DNA from: Palleniella intestinalis
Lineage (GTDB): Bacteria > Bacteroidota > Bacteroidia > Bacteroidales > Bacteroidaceae
Direction: 5' to 3'
DNA length: 64,000 nucleotides
Assembly: GCF_013166595.1 (NCBI RefSeq)
Contig: NZ_JABKKG010000008.1
Coordinates: forward strand, 96,182 to 160,181
Position numbers and translations under genes: made by a program. Shown here piece by piece: positions 24,411 to 32,781 of this stretch (position 1 is its first letter; each line of letters begins with the position of its first letter). Below the pieces are notes generated by a model that saw only the letters and a list, made by a program, of their open reading frames with translations, searched no databases and was not told the origin of the DNA.

Positions 24411-25448
24411 TTATTTAAATTTCTTCAATCGTTCATCATTCAGTGCGTTTTCGGCATAGCCGTTCCCTTTCTTGGCGGCAAGTTTGAAGTAGTGGCATGC
24501 TTTTTTCATGTCAGGCTGTACGCCAAGTCCTTCCATATACATGCAGCCAAGCTCATACAATGCCGTGCCTATTCCTACAGACTGATGTTCCCACCTGCGA
24601 CCGGTGCGCTCGGCAAGGCACATGTACAATTCCATTGCTTTCGCATAATCCTGCTTTCCTCCGATGCTGTTCTTATAACAGTCGGCAAGCCTCAGAATTG
24701 CCATGATTTCGCCCAAATCCGCACCCTTGCGATACCATTTGCGGGCTTTTGCATCATCCTGTTCGACACCGTTGCCATAGCGGTAAGCGTCGCCGACTTT
24801 CACATACGCCTCATTGTTGTTCAGTTTCACCGCTTTCTTGAAGCAGGCAAGTGCCTTTTTCCATTCTCCCAAATCATTATAGGCGCACCCCATTCTGTAC
24901 AAAGCCTCCGACTGCAAGAAGTTATCACTATCGCATTTGACAACCTCTTTATATAGTTTTATGGCCTGCAGCAGACTCCGCTCGTCATCCTCATCCGTAA
25001 AACTCTCCAAAACCTCATCCGGCACATCGTCGCCATACAGCAGAATGTCTGCCAAGCTAATCTTGTCCGCAACATCGCCATTGGCTGCTTTGGCTGTCAA
25101 TATCTCTATCCAGCGGTCATACCATTTGCAGGCTTCCTCCACACCTTCTTCCGGCTTAATATCCTCAGGGCAATCATAAACATAGAGATTCATCAATGCT
25201 TCGGCAGCCCGTTCATCACCACTGTCTGCGGCTTTCCCAAACCAATAAATCGCTTTCTGATTGTCACAGTCGTGATGATAGCCCCATGAATAATACTTGC
25301 CAAGCAGATATTGCACCTTGGCATCGCCGCTTTCGGCAACAGGCGTTACTGCCTCGACCGCCCGGCGTGCCTGCTCTTCATCACCCTCGCCGGCATAGAG
25401 CTTTATGAATTTCTTTATGATGCCCAATTGTTCTGACAAACCGTTCAT
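24411..25448 (-). CDS. Sel1-repeat protein, first gene of the immunity-like operon
   Basis: A 345-aa protein beginning at ATG 25448, which has a strong Shine-Dalgarno (AAGGAGG) 8 nt upstream; the frame is open 103 codons farther but that stretch covers promoter DNA and the opposite gene. Repeats include YLLGKYYSWGYHHDCDNQKA, LLADCYKNSIGGKQD-like and YELGCMYMEGLGVQPDMKKA. It is closely related to the Sel1 protein at 22916. It probably leads a seven-gene leftward transcript from the promoter at 25478. Confidence 0.85.
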   Translation of the reverse strand: MNGLSEQLGIIKKFIKLYAGEGDEEQARRAVEAVTPVAESGDAKVQYLLGKYYSWGYHHDCDNQKAIYWFGKAADSGDERAAEALMNLYVYDCPEDIKPEEGVEEACKWYDRWIEILTAKAANGDVADKISLADILLYGDDVPDEVLESFTDEDDERSLLQAIKLYKEVVKCDSDNFLQSEALYRMGCAYNDLGEWKKALACFKKAVKLNNNEAYVKVGDAYRYGNGVEQDDAKARKWYRKGADLGEIMAILRLADCYKNSIGGKQDYAKAMELYMCLAERTGRRWEHQSVGIGTALYELGCMYMEGLGVQPDMKKACHYFKLAAKKGNGYAENALNDERLKKFK

Positions 25449-25477
25449 AATATTCACCTCCTTATTTTTTATAGGTG

Positions 25478-25485
25478 CAAAAATA
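25478..25485 (-). promoter_or_regulatory. -7 box for the leftward Sel1/immunity-like operon
   Basis: TATTTTTG on the minus strand, 30 nt upstream of the start codon. No clear -33 TTTG is seen at the right distance. It lies back to back with the rightward promoter at 25529. Confidence 0.45.
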
Positions 25486-25528
25486 CTGATTTTTTTGGAA
25501 AACCATAAGTAATATAAAGAAAAATAAG

Positions 25529-25536
25529 TATATTTG
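25529..25536 (+). promoter_or_regulatory. -7 box for the TonB-type barrel gene
   Basis: TATATTTG fits TAnnTTTG and is 70 nt before the start codon at 25606. A -33 element is not obvious in the AT-rich upstream DNA. Confidence 0.5.
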
Positions 25537-25605
25537 CATCGTGAAATCCAAAACTTAGTACGACCGTACCAAGCAACATCACATATTTTTACAAACACAG
25601 AGAAC

Positions 25606-27687
25606 ATGAAATCAAACAAAATACTGCCATTCCTCGCCATGTCATTATGCACAGCAACAGCCATGGCGCAGGAGGCGCAGGACACTCTGCTGACACGTGA
25701 GCTGCAGGAAGTTGTCGTAAAAGCGTCCAAAGTCATACGCAAAGCGGACATGGACATCTACAACCCGTCCAAAAGTGCTGTCGAAAACTCCAAGAACGGC
25801 ATGCAACTGCTTAACAATCTGATGATTCCTTCGCTGACGGTCAGCGACGCTCTCGGTTCCATACAGGCGGCGGGACAGTCGGTGCAGGTGCGCATCAACG
25901 GCAGAGTCTCCTCAATAGAACAGGTGAGGACACTGCTGCCTGAAACAATAAAGCGCGTGGAATGGATAGACAATCCCGGTCTGCGGTACGGCGGCGCGAA
26001 CTATGTGCTCAACATCATCGTCACCAATCCTGCCGTCGGAGGCTCGTTGATGGCTAACGCACGGCCGGCATTGAACACCGCATGGGGCTTCTACATGGCG
26101 GACGCAAAGTTCAACACAGGACGCTCGCAATGGGAAGTCGGTGGCAATTTCAAGCTGACAAACAAGATAAAGACCTACCGTGACTATTCTGAGACATTCA
26201 CCTATACCGACGGCACTTCGCTCACCCGGGACGAGACACCGCTGGGCGGATACATGGACTACACAACGGCTAACGCATGGGCTTCCTACAACTACATAAA
26301 GCCTGACACAACAGTCTTCATGGCGGAGTTCGGCTTTCACCGTAACATAAGGGAGAAGGAACTCTACCACGGACAACTCTCATTGAGCGACGGCACAAGC
26401 GACATCGACCTCACTGACTCTAACGGAAAGGAGGGAAGCACTCCGCGCCTTTCCCTCTACTGGCAGCAGAACTTCCGCAACAAGCAGATGCTCATCGTCA
26501 GCCTTAGCGGTTCGTTCTACTCCGGACGCACTTTTTCGGATTATCTGGAGCGCTTTCCCAGCACGGAAACTTACATTACGGACATCCACACAAACATAAA
26601 AGACCGAAACCAGGCGTATGCCGTGGAGGCCAACTACATAAAGAACTGGAAGAGCTCACGGTTCACCGCCGGAGCATCCTACAACGCTAACCGCAACCGC
26701 TCACGCTATGAAAGCCTTGACGGACAACTGTTCCACCAACGGCAGGACAAGACTTACTTGTTCGCCGAATATTTCCAACGCCTCGGCAAGTGGTCGGCAA
26801 CGGCGGGAATGGGCGTGCAATATACTGATTTTCTCTTTAAGGAGTCCGGCCTTGGCACTCACTCATGGAGCCCGAGGCCACAGGCGACAGTGACCTATGC
26901 GCCAAACCGCAACCACAACTTCCGCCTTAACTTCACGTCGTGGCAGTCCACGCCTTCACTCTCGGAGACGAACATCGTGCCGCAGCAGCTCGACGGCTTC
27001 CAGTGGCGTGTGGGAAACCAAGACCTGAAGACGGCAAACTCCTACATGCTCACCTTCCGCTACGGCTTCAATCTGCCACGCGTCAGCGGCACTTTCGGCA
27101 TCCGCGCCTTCACCTCGCCTAATGCCATCACCCCTATGTTCCTGTGGGAAGGTGACAGACTGCTGACTACTTACGAGAACAGCCGCGGCCTGCAGAACCT
27201 CTCGTTCTTCCTTGCGCCACAGATAGAGGTCATACCCCGGTGGCTGAACGTGAGCGGTTACCTCCAGTACCGCACGGAACGCATGCGGGGCACTGACTAC
27301 GAGCACCACAACAACGCATGGAGCGGCAACGCCTCACTGCAACTGACGCATTGGGGCTTCGTCCTCAGCGGACAGTACATCCGTGCACAGCGCGACCTGT
27401 GGGGAGAGAAAATCTCATGGGGCGAGGACATCAACATCATCGACCTGAGCTACAACATGAAAGGCTGGCAGTTCTCCGCCGGCGTGATAATGCCTTTCGG
27501 CAAATACGACCGTGGCCATAAGGCTCTCAGCAAATGGAACAGCAACGAGCAGCACGACAGAATCGACATGCGAATGCCTTACATCCAAATCAGCTACAAC
27601 CTGCAATGGGGACGGCAGAAGCGCAGTGCCGACAAACTCATCAACGCTGACGCCAACGTCGACACATCGAAAGCCGGCGGACGATGA
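25606..27687 (+). CDS. TonB-dependent-receptor-like outer-membrane beta-barrel protein
   Basis: A 693-aa protein starting at ATG 25606 with signal peptide MKSNKILPFLAMSLCTATAM; the 24 codons upstream in frame lack coding character. A plug-like domain follows (LQEVVVKASKVIRKADMDIY, AAGQSVQVRINGRVSSIEQV, WIDNPGLRYGGANYVLNIIV), then a barrel of about 500 residues ending PYIQISYNLQWG. It lacks the N-terminal carboxypeptidase-like domain of SusC proteins and has no SusD partner, so it belongs to the outer-membrane-protein beta-barrel group often paired with regulators or of unknown ligand. A short charged tail follows the last strand. Substrate unknown. Confidence 0.8.
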   Translation: MKSNKILPFLAMSLCTATAMAQEAQDTLLTRELQEVVVKASKVIRKADMDIYNPSKSAVENSKNGMQLLNNLMIPSLTVSDALGSIQAAGQSVQVRINGRVSSIEQVRTLLPETIKRVEWIDNPGLRYGGANYVLNIIVTNPAVGGSLMANARPALNTAWGFYMADAKFNTGRSQWEVGGNFKLTNKIKTYRDYSETFTYTDGTSLTRDETPLGGYMDYTTANAWASYNYIKPDTTVFMAEFGFHRNIREKELYHGQLSLSDGTSDIDLTDSNGKEGSTPRLSLYWQQNFRNKQMLIVSLSGSFYSGRTFSDYLERFPSTETYITDIHTNIKDRNQAYAVEANYIKNWKSSRFTAGASYNANRNRSRYESLDGQLFHQRQDKTYLFAEYFQRLGKWSATAGMGVQYTDFLFKESGLGTHSWSPRPQATVTYAPNRNHNFRLNFTSWQSTPSLSETNIVPQQLDGFQWRVGNQDLKTANSYMLTFRYGFNLPRVSGTFGIRAFTSPNAITPMFLWEGDRLLTTYENSRGLQNLSFFLAPQIEVIPRWLNVSGYLQYRTERMRGTDYEHHNNAWSGNASLQLTHWGFVLSGQYIRAQRDLWGEKISWGEDINIIDLSYNMKGWQFSAGVIMPFGKYDRGHKALSKWNSNEQHDRIDMRMPYIQISYNLQWGRQKRSADKLINADANVDTSKAGGR

Positions 27688-27764
27688 CCATCACCACCGT
27701 AACACTAACGCTGCACTTGGCACCAAGTCTGTCAACAAAAGTATAATTGAAATATATTTCGAGG

Positions 27765-27825
27765 GAAAAGCATAAGTGAAAGAGGGGGCATAGCGAACCA
27801 ACAACCTCTCTGACTTATGCTTTTC
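27765..27825. terminator. Bidirectional terminator between convergent genes
   Basis: GAAAAGCATAAGT (27765-27777) is perfectly inverted at 27813-27825, with further pairing of AGAGG and CCTCT inside. It lies between the rightward barrel gene and the leftward calycin-like gene and could serve both. Confidence 0.6.
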
Positions 27826-27916
27826 ACTCCAAAAAGAATAAGAAATCCAAAAGAAAATGGTTGCGAGCTGTAAGTAAAAACAACTATTGCAAATTACTTA
27901 TCACCTCGTGACCAAA

Positions 27917-28423
27917 TTATTTTCCGACCAACACAGTCCGGACCTCAAACGGCATTGTGCCCGGCTTGTACAGCAGTGTGAGAGTGAATGTGCCGTTCTC
28001 CAGCGTTCCTTCAAGCGAACCTGTTGTCACAAAATCACCTGCCTGACATTCAAACTCCGGCTTGCTCATCGTAATTTTGTTGCCTGATTTCACACAAGGC
28101 ACACCACTAATTGTCATCTCGCCAATGTTGTAAGAATGCTCACCCATAGGTGTCTTTACTGCTATATCGAAAGCACCGAGTTTCACTGTTGCCAAAGTCT
28201 GCTCCGGGTTCTCCCAAGTGACAACAGCTGAATTCTCACCGACGACCGGCTCAAATGCCGGCATTGAAGGAATGCTTGTGGAAAGCTGTCCGGTGAAAGT
28301 CTGTGGAGCAGGGATTACCGGCTCGTCGTCATCACTTGAACAAGCTGAGAATGCCACACTTACGAACACTGCCATTACGCAGGCAGCAAAGCCGCGTAAG
28401 GTTGAAAGAAAAGTCTTTTTCAT
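27917..28423 (-). CDS. Calycin-like lipoprotein
   Basis: A 168-aa lipoprotein: the signal ends FSACSSDDDE with the lipid Cys at 28, followed by Asp residues that often mark surface lipoproteins in Bacteroidota. The mature part (QTFTGQLSTSI, NIGEMTISGVPCVKSGN, GDFVTTGSLEGTLENGTFTL, TLLYKPGTMPFEVRTVLVG) has the repeated beta strands of the calycin-like family known from Bacteroides. It is a single-gene unit with its own -7 box. Function unknown. Confidence 0.75.
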   Translation of the reverse strand: MKKTFLSTLRGFAACVMAVFVSVAFSACSSDDDEPVIPAPQTFTGQLSTSIPSMPAFEPVVGENSAVVTWENPEQTLATVKLGAFDIAVKTPMGEHSYNIGEMTISGVPCVKSGNKITMSKPEFECQAGDFVTTGSLEGTLENGTFTLTLLYKPGTMPFEVRTVLVGK

Positions 28424-28464
28424 GATTCTATTTACCTTTTGTTAATATTAAAAAATTCCGAGTG

Positions 28465-28472
28465 CAAAATTA
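28465..28472 (-). promoter_or_regulatory. -7 box of the calycin-like lipoprotein gene
   Basis: TAATTTTG on the minus strand, 41 nt upstream of the start. The surrounding GTGCAAAATTACT is the same as at the promoter of the OPT gene (36201-36211). Confidence 0.55.
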
Positions 28473-28559
28473 CTAATATTTCCGCATTCCAACAATACCA
28501 AGAAATTAGTAAAATCAAATTTAGGGCATGCTTGTTTTTTTTAGTGCTTCCCGGTAAAG

Positions 28560-28594
28560 AATGCGAGATGAACGGTGTCTGTTCATCTCGCATT
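28560..28594 (-). terminator. Terminator downstream of tRNA-Gln
   Basis: AATGCGAGATGAAC (28560-28573) is perfectly inverted at 28581-28594 with a 7-nt loop, three bases past the tRNA 3' end on the minus strand. A 14-bp stem of this kind would stop or trim the tRNA transcript. Confidence 0.75.
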
Positions 28595-28597
28595 GCG

Positions 28598-28668
28598 TTG
28601 TCCCAAGAGGATTCGAACCTCTACAAACAGAACCAAAACCTGTTGTGCTACCATTACACCATGGGACA
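28598..28668 (-). tRNA. tRNA-Gln (anticodon UUG)
   Basis: The minus strand folds into a 71-nt cloverleaf: acceptor TGTCCCA with TGGGACA and discriminator A, a D arm with GGTGTAATGGTAGCAC, an anticodon arm ACAGG-TTTTGGT-TCTGT with anticodon TTG, and a T arm with GAGG-TTCGAAT-CCTC. No CCA is encoded. This is the only tRNA seen in the window. It is followed by a strong hairpin and preceded by a structured leader. Confidence 0.95.
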
Positions 28669-28670
28669 AT

Positions 28671-28770
28671 CCTAAAAAACAGGATATTCTGTCTTCATAG
28701 CCCTCCTCCCGATAAAGTTCCGGAAGCAAAGCCTCCTTCACAAGTAGGGCTAAAAGGAAGACATCCTGTT
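28671..28770 (-). ncRNA. Structured small RNA candidate between tyrS and tRNA-Gln
   Basis: On the minus strand the region starts about 10 nt after a TACCTTTG box. It folds with a closing stem AACAGGAT/ATCCTGTT (ends at 28770 and 28678), then GTCTTC/GAAGAC after an asymmetric loop, then TAGCCCT/AGGGCTA around a 40-nt Gly/Cys-rich core. The closing stem is followed by TTTTTTA, as in an intrinsic terminator. It could be an independent small RNA or a tRNA leader. I looked for SRP 4.5S signatures and did not find a convincing match. Confidence 0.5.
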
Positions 28771-28779
28771 ATTTGACTG

Positions 28780-28787
28780 CAAAGGTA
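28780..28787 (-). promoter_or_regulatory. -7 box for the small RNA / tRNA-Gln unit
   Basis: TACCTTTG on the minus strand, 35 nt past the tyrS stop codon. A CAAT near 28810 is the only -33-like match on the plus strand, at a slightly long distance. Confidence 0.5.
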
Positions 28788-28821
28788 CAAAAAATATTTG
28801 TATTACATGCAATATTTGGCA

Positions 28822-30120
28822 TTATTTCGCTATAATGAGGAAATATTTTTTCTTTCCCTGCTGCGCAAGCAGGTATTTTCCGTCCAAAAGGTCAGCCTCG
28901 GTGATGACTGTGTTAGGGTCGGAGAGCTTCTCTTTGTTGATTGAAACGCCGCCGCCCTGAGTCAGTTTGCGCATCTCGCCCTTTGACGGGAACACCGGTG
29001 CATCGGTGGTAAGCAACTCAATGGCTGCCTTGCCGATGATGTCCGCCTTGGCAATCTCATAGTGCGGCACGCCTGCGAAGACGTCAAGGAGGGTCTGCTC
29101 GTCAAGTTTCAGGAGAGAATCCTTGGTGGATTTGCCGAAGAGGATGTTTGAAGCCTCCTTGGCTGTCTCAAGGTCTTCCTTTGAATGGCACATCACTGTC
29201 ACTTCCTCCGCGAGGCGTTTCTGCAGGATACGGTAGCCCGGGTCCTTCTTATGCTCCTCGACGAGGGCGTCGATTGTCTCCTTGTCAAGTGATGTGAATA
29301 TCTTTATGTACTTCTCAGCGTCATCATCGCTTACGTTAAGCCAGAACTGGTAGAAAGCGTAAGGTGTGGTGCGGTTGCGGTCAAGCCAGATGTTTCCGGA
29401 CTCTGTCTTGCCGAACTTCTTGCCGTCAGCCTTTGTAATCAGAGGGCAAGTGAGGGCATACGCCTCTGTCTCGCTGCCGAGAGTGCGGCGGATAAGTTCC
29501 GTTCCGGTGGTCATGTTGCCCCACTGGTCATTGCCGCCGAGCTGCAGCTGGCAGTTCTTTGCCTGATAGAGGTGGAGGAAATCGTAGCCCTGCAGGAGCT
29601 GGTAGGTGAACTCTGTGAATGACAGTCCGTCACGTGCTGTGCCGTTAAGGCGCTGCTGCACGGAGTCTTTCGCCATCATGTAGTTGACGGTGATGTGCTT
29701 TCCTACGGTACGTGCGAAATCAAGGAAGGTGAAATCCTTCATCCAGTCGTAGTTGTTGACCATCTCTGCAGCGTTCTCTCCTTCAGCGTCGAAGTCAAGG
29801 AACTTGGCAACCTGCTTCTTGATGCACTCCTGATTGTGGTAGAGAGTCTCGGCGTCGAGGAGGTTGCGCTCCTGCGACTTGCCGGAAGGGTCTCCAATCA
29901 TGCCTGTAGCACCGCCGACAAGGATGATAGGCTTGTGACCGCACTGCTGCAGATGGCGCAGCATCATGATTCCGCATAGGTGGCCGATATGGAGAGAGTC
30001 TGCCGTAGGGTCGGTGCCGAGGTATGCCGTCACCATCTGCTTCTGGAGCAGTTCTTCCGTTCCGGGCATTATCTGCGCGAGCATTCCGCGCCATTTAAGT
30101 TCTTCTACAAAGTTCTTCAT
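28822..30120 (-). CDS. tyrS: Tyrosyl-tRNA synthetase
   Basis: A 432-aa class I aminoacyl-tRNA synthetase that charges tRNA-Tyr. It has [18 protein letters not shown] (HIGH at residues 44-47), [10 protein letters not shown], the tyrosine-recognition region [20 protein letters not shown], and the KFGKTESG form of KMSKS near residue 240. The C-terminal S4-like domain ends [15 protein letters not shown]. Length is normal. It follows yidD on the same strand, separated by a 9-bp-period repeat array. Confidence 0.97.
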   Translation of the reverse strand: MKNFVEELKWRGMLAQIMPGTEELLQKQMVTAYLGTDPTADSLHIGHLCGIMMLRHLQQCGHKPIILVGGATGMIGDPSGKSQERNLLDAETLYHNQECIKKQVAKFLDFDAEGENAAEMVNNYDWMKDFTFLDFARTVGKHITVNYMMAKDSVQQRLNGTARDGLSFTEFTYQLLQGYDFLHLYQAKNCQLQLGGNDQWGNMTTGTELIRRTLGSETEAYALTCPLITKADGKKFGKTESGNIWLDRNRTTPYAFYQFWLNVSDDDAEKYIKIFTSLDKETIDALVEEHKKDPGYRILQKRLAEEVTVMCHSKEDLETAKEASNILFGKSTKDSLLKLDEQTLLDVFAGVPHYEIAKADIIGKAAIELLTTDAPVFPSKGEMRKLTQGGGVSINKEKLSDPNTVITEADLLDGKYLLAQQGKKKYFLIIAK

Positions 30121-30142
30121 TGTATGTATGTTTTTTTTGTTT

Positions 30143-30201
30143 TGTCAGTATTGACATTATTGACAGTATTGGCAATATTGATATTGTTTGCAATACTGCC
30201 T
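30143..30201. repeat. 9-bp-period TGWCA array, yidD-tyrS gap
   Basis: TGTCA, TGACA, TGACA, TGGCA, TGATA, TTGCA and TGCCT start at 30143, 30152, 30161, 30170, 30179, 30188 and 30197, exactly 9 bp apart. The array lies 23 nt upstream of the tyrS start codon, between co-directional genes. Confidence 0.85.
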
Positions 30202-30205
30202 CATC

Positions 30206-30445
30206 TCACGGCACAGGATCATATCCGGAGCCGCCCCAAGGGTGGCAGCGCAGTATGCGCCTTATGCCGAGCCACAGCCCTTTCACCGATCCGTGCTTGA
30301 TGATTGCCTGTCGCATGTACTCCGAGCAGGTCGGCGTGAAGCGGCAGGCTGACGGAGTAAAAGGTGATATGGCATGCTGGTAAAACCATATCGGGGCAAG
30401 CAGCAGCCACTTAACGCAGTTTTTCAAGAGCTTTGCTAATGGCAT
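30206..30445 (-). CDS. yidD: YidD membrane-protein insertion efficiency factor
   Basis: About 79 aa from ATG 30445 (a start 36 nt farther upstream, at 30481, is also in frame). The sequence has the YidD hallmarks: an N-terminal amphipathic helix ([20 protein letters not shown]), [20 protein letters not shown] with its two conserved Cys, [20 protein letters not shown] and DPVP. YidD helps YidC-dependent insertion. It overlaps the 3' end of rnpA by 35 nt, the standard rnpA-yidD order. Confidence 0.93.
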   Translation of the reverse strand: MPLAKLLKNCVKWLLLAPIWFYQHAISPFTPSACRFTPTCSEYMRQAIIKHGSVKGLWLGIRRILRCHPWGGSGYDPVP

Positions 30446-30914
30446 TGTCAACCTTTTTTGATTCAAAATGCTTGCCGGCAAGCCATATGAATGCTATCAG
30501 CCTCCTTTTCCCCTGAGGAACCAAAGGCTGCATCCCGGGTGCCTCTTCTTTGTTTTTCGCGCAGCAATGCCTGTACGCCTCCCTCATCTGCCGCTTTATC
30601 CTGTTACGGTCGACGGCATGCTTGAAATGGCGTTTCGAGACAGAGAACAGCACCATGACCGGGCAATCGTCCTTTCCGCCACAGCCTGCAGCACCTTGGG
30701 CAATGTCCGTATCCAGACTTACCATCCTTATCGGGTAAACTGTATGGGACTTGCTCTTCTTGCTTGTGAAGAGTTCGTCGATGAGCGACTTGCTCTTCAG
30801 GCGTGGCGATAATGACAGTCTTTTCAATGTATGCTTTTGTTTTGTTCGGTTATGGTGATGCTTTTGCTTGGCTGCTTGCTGCACAAGCCTCCGCTTTTCC
30901 TGCCTACAGGGCAT
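30411..30914 (-). CDS. rnpA: Ribonuclease P protein component
   Basis: The protein subunit that helps the RNase P RNA mature tRNA 5' ends. The core is clear: [37 protein letters not shown] (RNR motif), [17 protein letters not shown] and a C-terminal [20 protein letters not shown]. The start is uncertain. ATG 30914 gives 167 aa with a His/Lys-rich leader unlike the family; TTG 30827 would give a typical 138-aa protein. It begins 20 nt after hemD and overlaps yidD. Confidence 0.92.
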   Translation of the reverse strand: MPCRQEKRRLVQQAAKQKHHHNRTKQKHTLKRLSLSPRLKSKSLIDELFTSKKSKSHTVYPIRMVSLDTDIAQGAAGCGGKDDCPVMVLFSVSKRHFKHAVDRNRIKRQMREAYRHCCAKNKEEAPGMQPLVPQGKRRLIAFIWLAGKHFESKKVDNAISKALEKLR

Positions 30915-30934
30915 GTGCGGAGGTTATACATGCC

Positions 30935-31690
30935 TTAGTCCTCAAGTTCGCGGAGATATGCACGGAGTGCTCCGACCATTGATGGCTGCTTGGGAGTAGG
31001 AGCCTGGACCTCGAGTTCGTAGCCTTCTGCCTCTGCCGCCTTGGCTGTCGCCACACCGAAAGTTGCCACTTTCAGCGAGCCGTCCCTGACCTTGTCGTCA
31101 AGGTTGTCACGGAGTGTCTTCACACCTGTAGGGCTGAACAGTACAATCATGTCATAGTCGAAATTCTCCTTTTCCTCGTCGGTAAGGTCATCGTTGACAG
31201 TCTGGTACATCACGCATTCCGTATGCTTCAGATTGTTCTTGTCAAGCAAATCCTTTATGGCGTCGTTATGCACTGAGCTCAGCGGCACGAGATAGTTCTC
31301 TCCGCTGTGCTTTGTCATGAAAGGAATGAGGTCGTCAACCCTGCCGGACTCGCCGAAGAACACCTTGCGCTTGCGGTACTGCACGTATTTCTGGATATAG
31401 TGTGCAATGCTCTCCGTGGTGCAGAAATACTTCATTGTCTCCGGTATCTCCACACGCAGCTCCTTGGCAAGTGCGAAATAATTGTCTATGGCATGCTTGG
31501 ATGTGAACACCACGGCTGTATAAGCTCCGAGTGAGACATGCTGCTGTCGGAAATCCTTTGAACTGATTCCCTCTACTTTAATGAATGGGCGGAAAACCAA
31601 TTCCACTCCGTAATCGCGCTCTATATCAAAATACGGGGATTTGTCTCCCGACGGTTTCGGCTGCGAAACAAGTATTTTCTTTATCATCAT
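30935..31690 (-). CDS. hemD: Uroporphyrinogen-III synthase family protein
   Basis: A 251-aa protein with the two-lobed HemD pattern: KKILVSQPKPSGDKSPYFDI, VFRPFIKVEG, TAVVFTSKHAIDNYF, VPLSSVHNDAIKDLL, DYDMIVLFSPTGVKTLRDNL and KVATFGVATAKAAEAEGYEL. HemD closes hydroxymethylbilane to uroporphyrinogen III for tetrapyrroles. In many Bacteroidales this gene lies apart from other hem genes beside DUF4271 and rnpA, as here. Sequence divergence in the family is high, so activity is inferred from fold and context. Confidence 0.85.
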   Translation of the reverse strand: MMIKKILVSQPKPSGDKSPYFDIERDYGVELVFRPFIKVEGISSKDFRQQHVSLGAYTAVVFTSKHAIDNYFALAKELRVEIPETMKYFCTTESIAHYIQKYVQYRKRKVFFGESGRVDDLIPFMTKHSGENYLVPLSSVHNDAIKDLLDKNNLKHTECVMYQTVNDDLTDEEKENFDYDMIVLFSPTGVKTLRDNLDDKVRDGSLKVATFGVATAKAAEAEGYELEVQAPTPKQPSMVGALRAYLRELED

Positions 31691-31695
31691 CTAAG

Positions 31696-32652
31696 TTAAT
31701 AATTTACTTTCAGATAGTTGGCTATAGTTACCAAAATACCCCACAATATCAATGGCGGCACAATTTCAAGTGTGCAAAAGTACAAAAAAATCTGCAGAAA
31801 TGCACCTCTTTTCTTGAAAAATATGAGGAAGCACTTATAAAACAGCAATAATTTGACAAATATAATGACAATCAGCGCATATATAAGTGCATTTCCCTCG
31901 TTAAGCTTGAAGTAGGCGAGAAGGAGGAACACGGGGGTGAGCAGGATGCCGAGCCATGCCGTTGACATCATCTTCACTGCCGTCCACAACGAGCGGTCGC
32001 GAGGGGTGAAGAAGACATAGTTGGCAAACTGCTGCAGTGCTGTCTCCAATCCCCACATGCTTAGCACACTGGCGAAGAAGAACCCCATGAGGGTGTACTC
32101 GCTGAGTGTCACATACACCTCCGCAATATATGCCTTGGCATAGAAGTAGAACAGGAGCGAGAGAATCACCATGGTGTACACTCCGGCAAAGAAAAGGTAG
32201 ACAGTGCCGGCGATGGACTCCTTCTCCATGATAGAGCCTTTGCGGAAATCATGGAAGAAATGCTTCGCCTGCATGCGGAAAGTTCTCCATGAACGCTTCG
32301 CGGAGAACATCAGCAGGAAGACGAGGAAGATGAGCACCGGGGTGAGAACATCGTCCCTCTGTATCGTGTAAGGCACAGGGTCGCCGGGGATGCCGTAGCG
32401 TCCGCCGTGAATCTCGCTGTGCAGAAGGGAGTCCTTTGCAAAGAAAGATTCCTTGTAGTATTTCGGCAGGGGCTTCACCTCTGCCTTCACTTCCTCGCCG
32501 GCGTCAGGCATGAGGACAGAGTCCACCTTCACCTCCCAGTGGCTTTTCTTGGAGGTGAAGTCGGGAATCTGCTCTTTCTCGACGGAGTCAGGCGACAAGG
32601 TCGCGGGTACCGTCTCGACAGCTTTCTGTATGGAATCTGTTTCCTGAAGCAA
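31696..32652 (-). CDS. DUF4271 integral membrane protein
   Basis: A 318-aa protein with a hydrophilic Pro/Glu-rich N-terminal 100 residues, then about seven membrane helices (VLTPVLIFLVFLLMFSAKRS, IAGTVYLFFAGVYTMVILSL, TAWLGILLTPVFLLLAYFKL, VPPLILWGILVTIANYLKV). The order DUF4271-hemD, only 5 nt apart, is a recurring Bacteroidota arrangement. No function is known. The helices near KHFFHDFRKGSI carry the cytoplasmic positive loop. Confidence 0.85.
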   Translation of the reverse strand: MLQETDSIQKAVETVPATLSPDSVEKEQIPDFTSKKSHWEVKVDSVLMPDAGEEVKAEVKPLPKYYKESFFAKDSLLHSEIHGGRYGIPGDPVPYTIQRDDVLTPVLIFLVFLLMFSAKRSWRTFRMQAKHFFHDFRKGSIMEKESIAGTVYLFFAGVYTMVILSLLFYFYAKAYIAEVYVTLSEYTLMGFFFASVLSMWGLETALQQFANYVFFTPRDRSLWTAVKMMSTAWLGILLTPVFLLLAYFKLNEGNALIYALIVIIFVKLLLFYKCFLIFFKKRGAFLQIFLYFCTLEIVPPLILWGILVTIANYLKVNY

Positions 32653-32674
32653 TGGTTGTTGGTTGTTTTTCTTT

Positions 32675-32774
32675 GGTCAGTAATGACAGTTTTGTCAATA
32701 TTGTCAGAGTTGTCATTATTGACAGTATTGTCCGGTCAGTACTGACATAACTGCCAATAATGACAATACTGACC
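32675..32774. repeat. 9-bp-period TGWCA array, metK-DUF4271 gap
   Basis: Eleven to twelve TGWCA-like pentamers at 9-bp steps (32675, 32684, 32693, 32702, 32711, 32720, 32729, then a 5-bp slip, 32734, 32743, 32752, 32761, 32770). It fills the space between the DUF4271 start and the metK stop. Confidence 0.85.
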
Positions 32775-32781
32775 AAAACCA

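Noticed and set aside
25449..25757. 103-codon N-terminal extension of the Sel1 gene at 24411
   Set aside because: The extension covers both divergent promoters and the 5' end of the barrel gene, while ATG 25448 has a strong AAGGAGG site at the right distance.
28671..28770. Signal recognition particle (4.5S-type) RNA
   Set aside because: A TCCGGAAGC string appears, but on the strand opposite the promoter, and the expected GGAAGCAGCC/AAGGCAG helix 8 pattern is missing.
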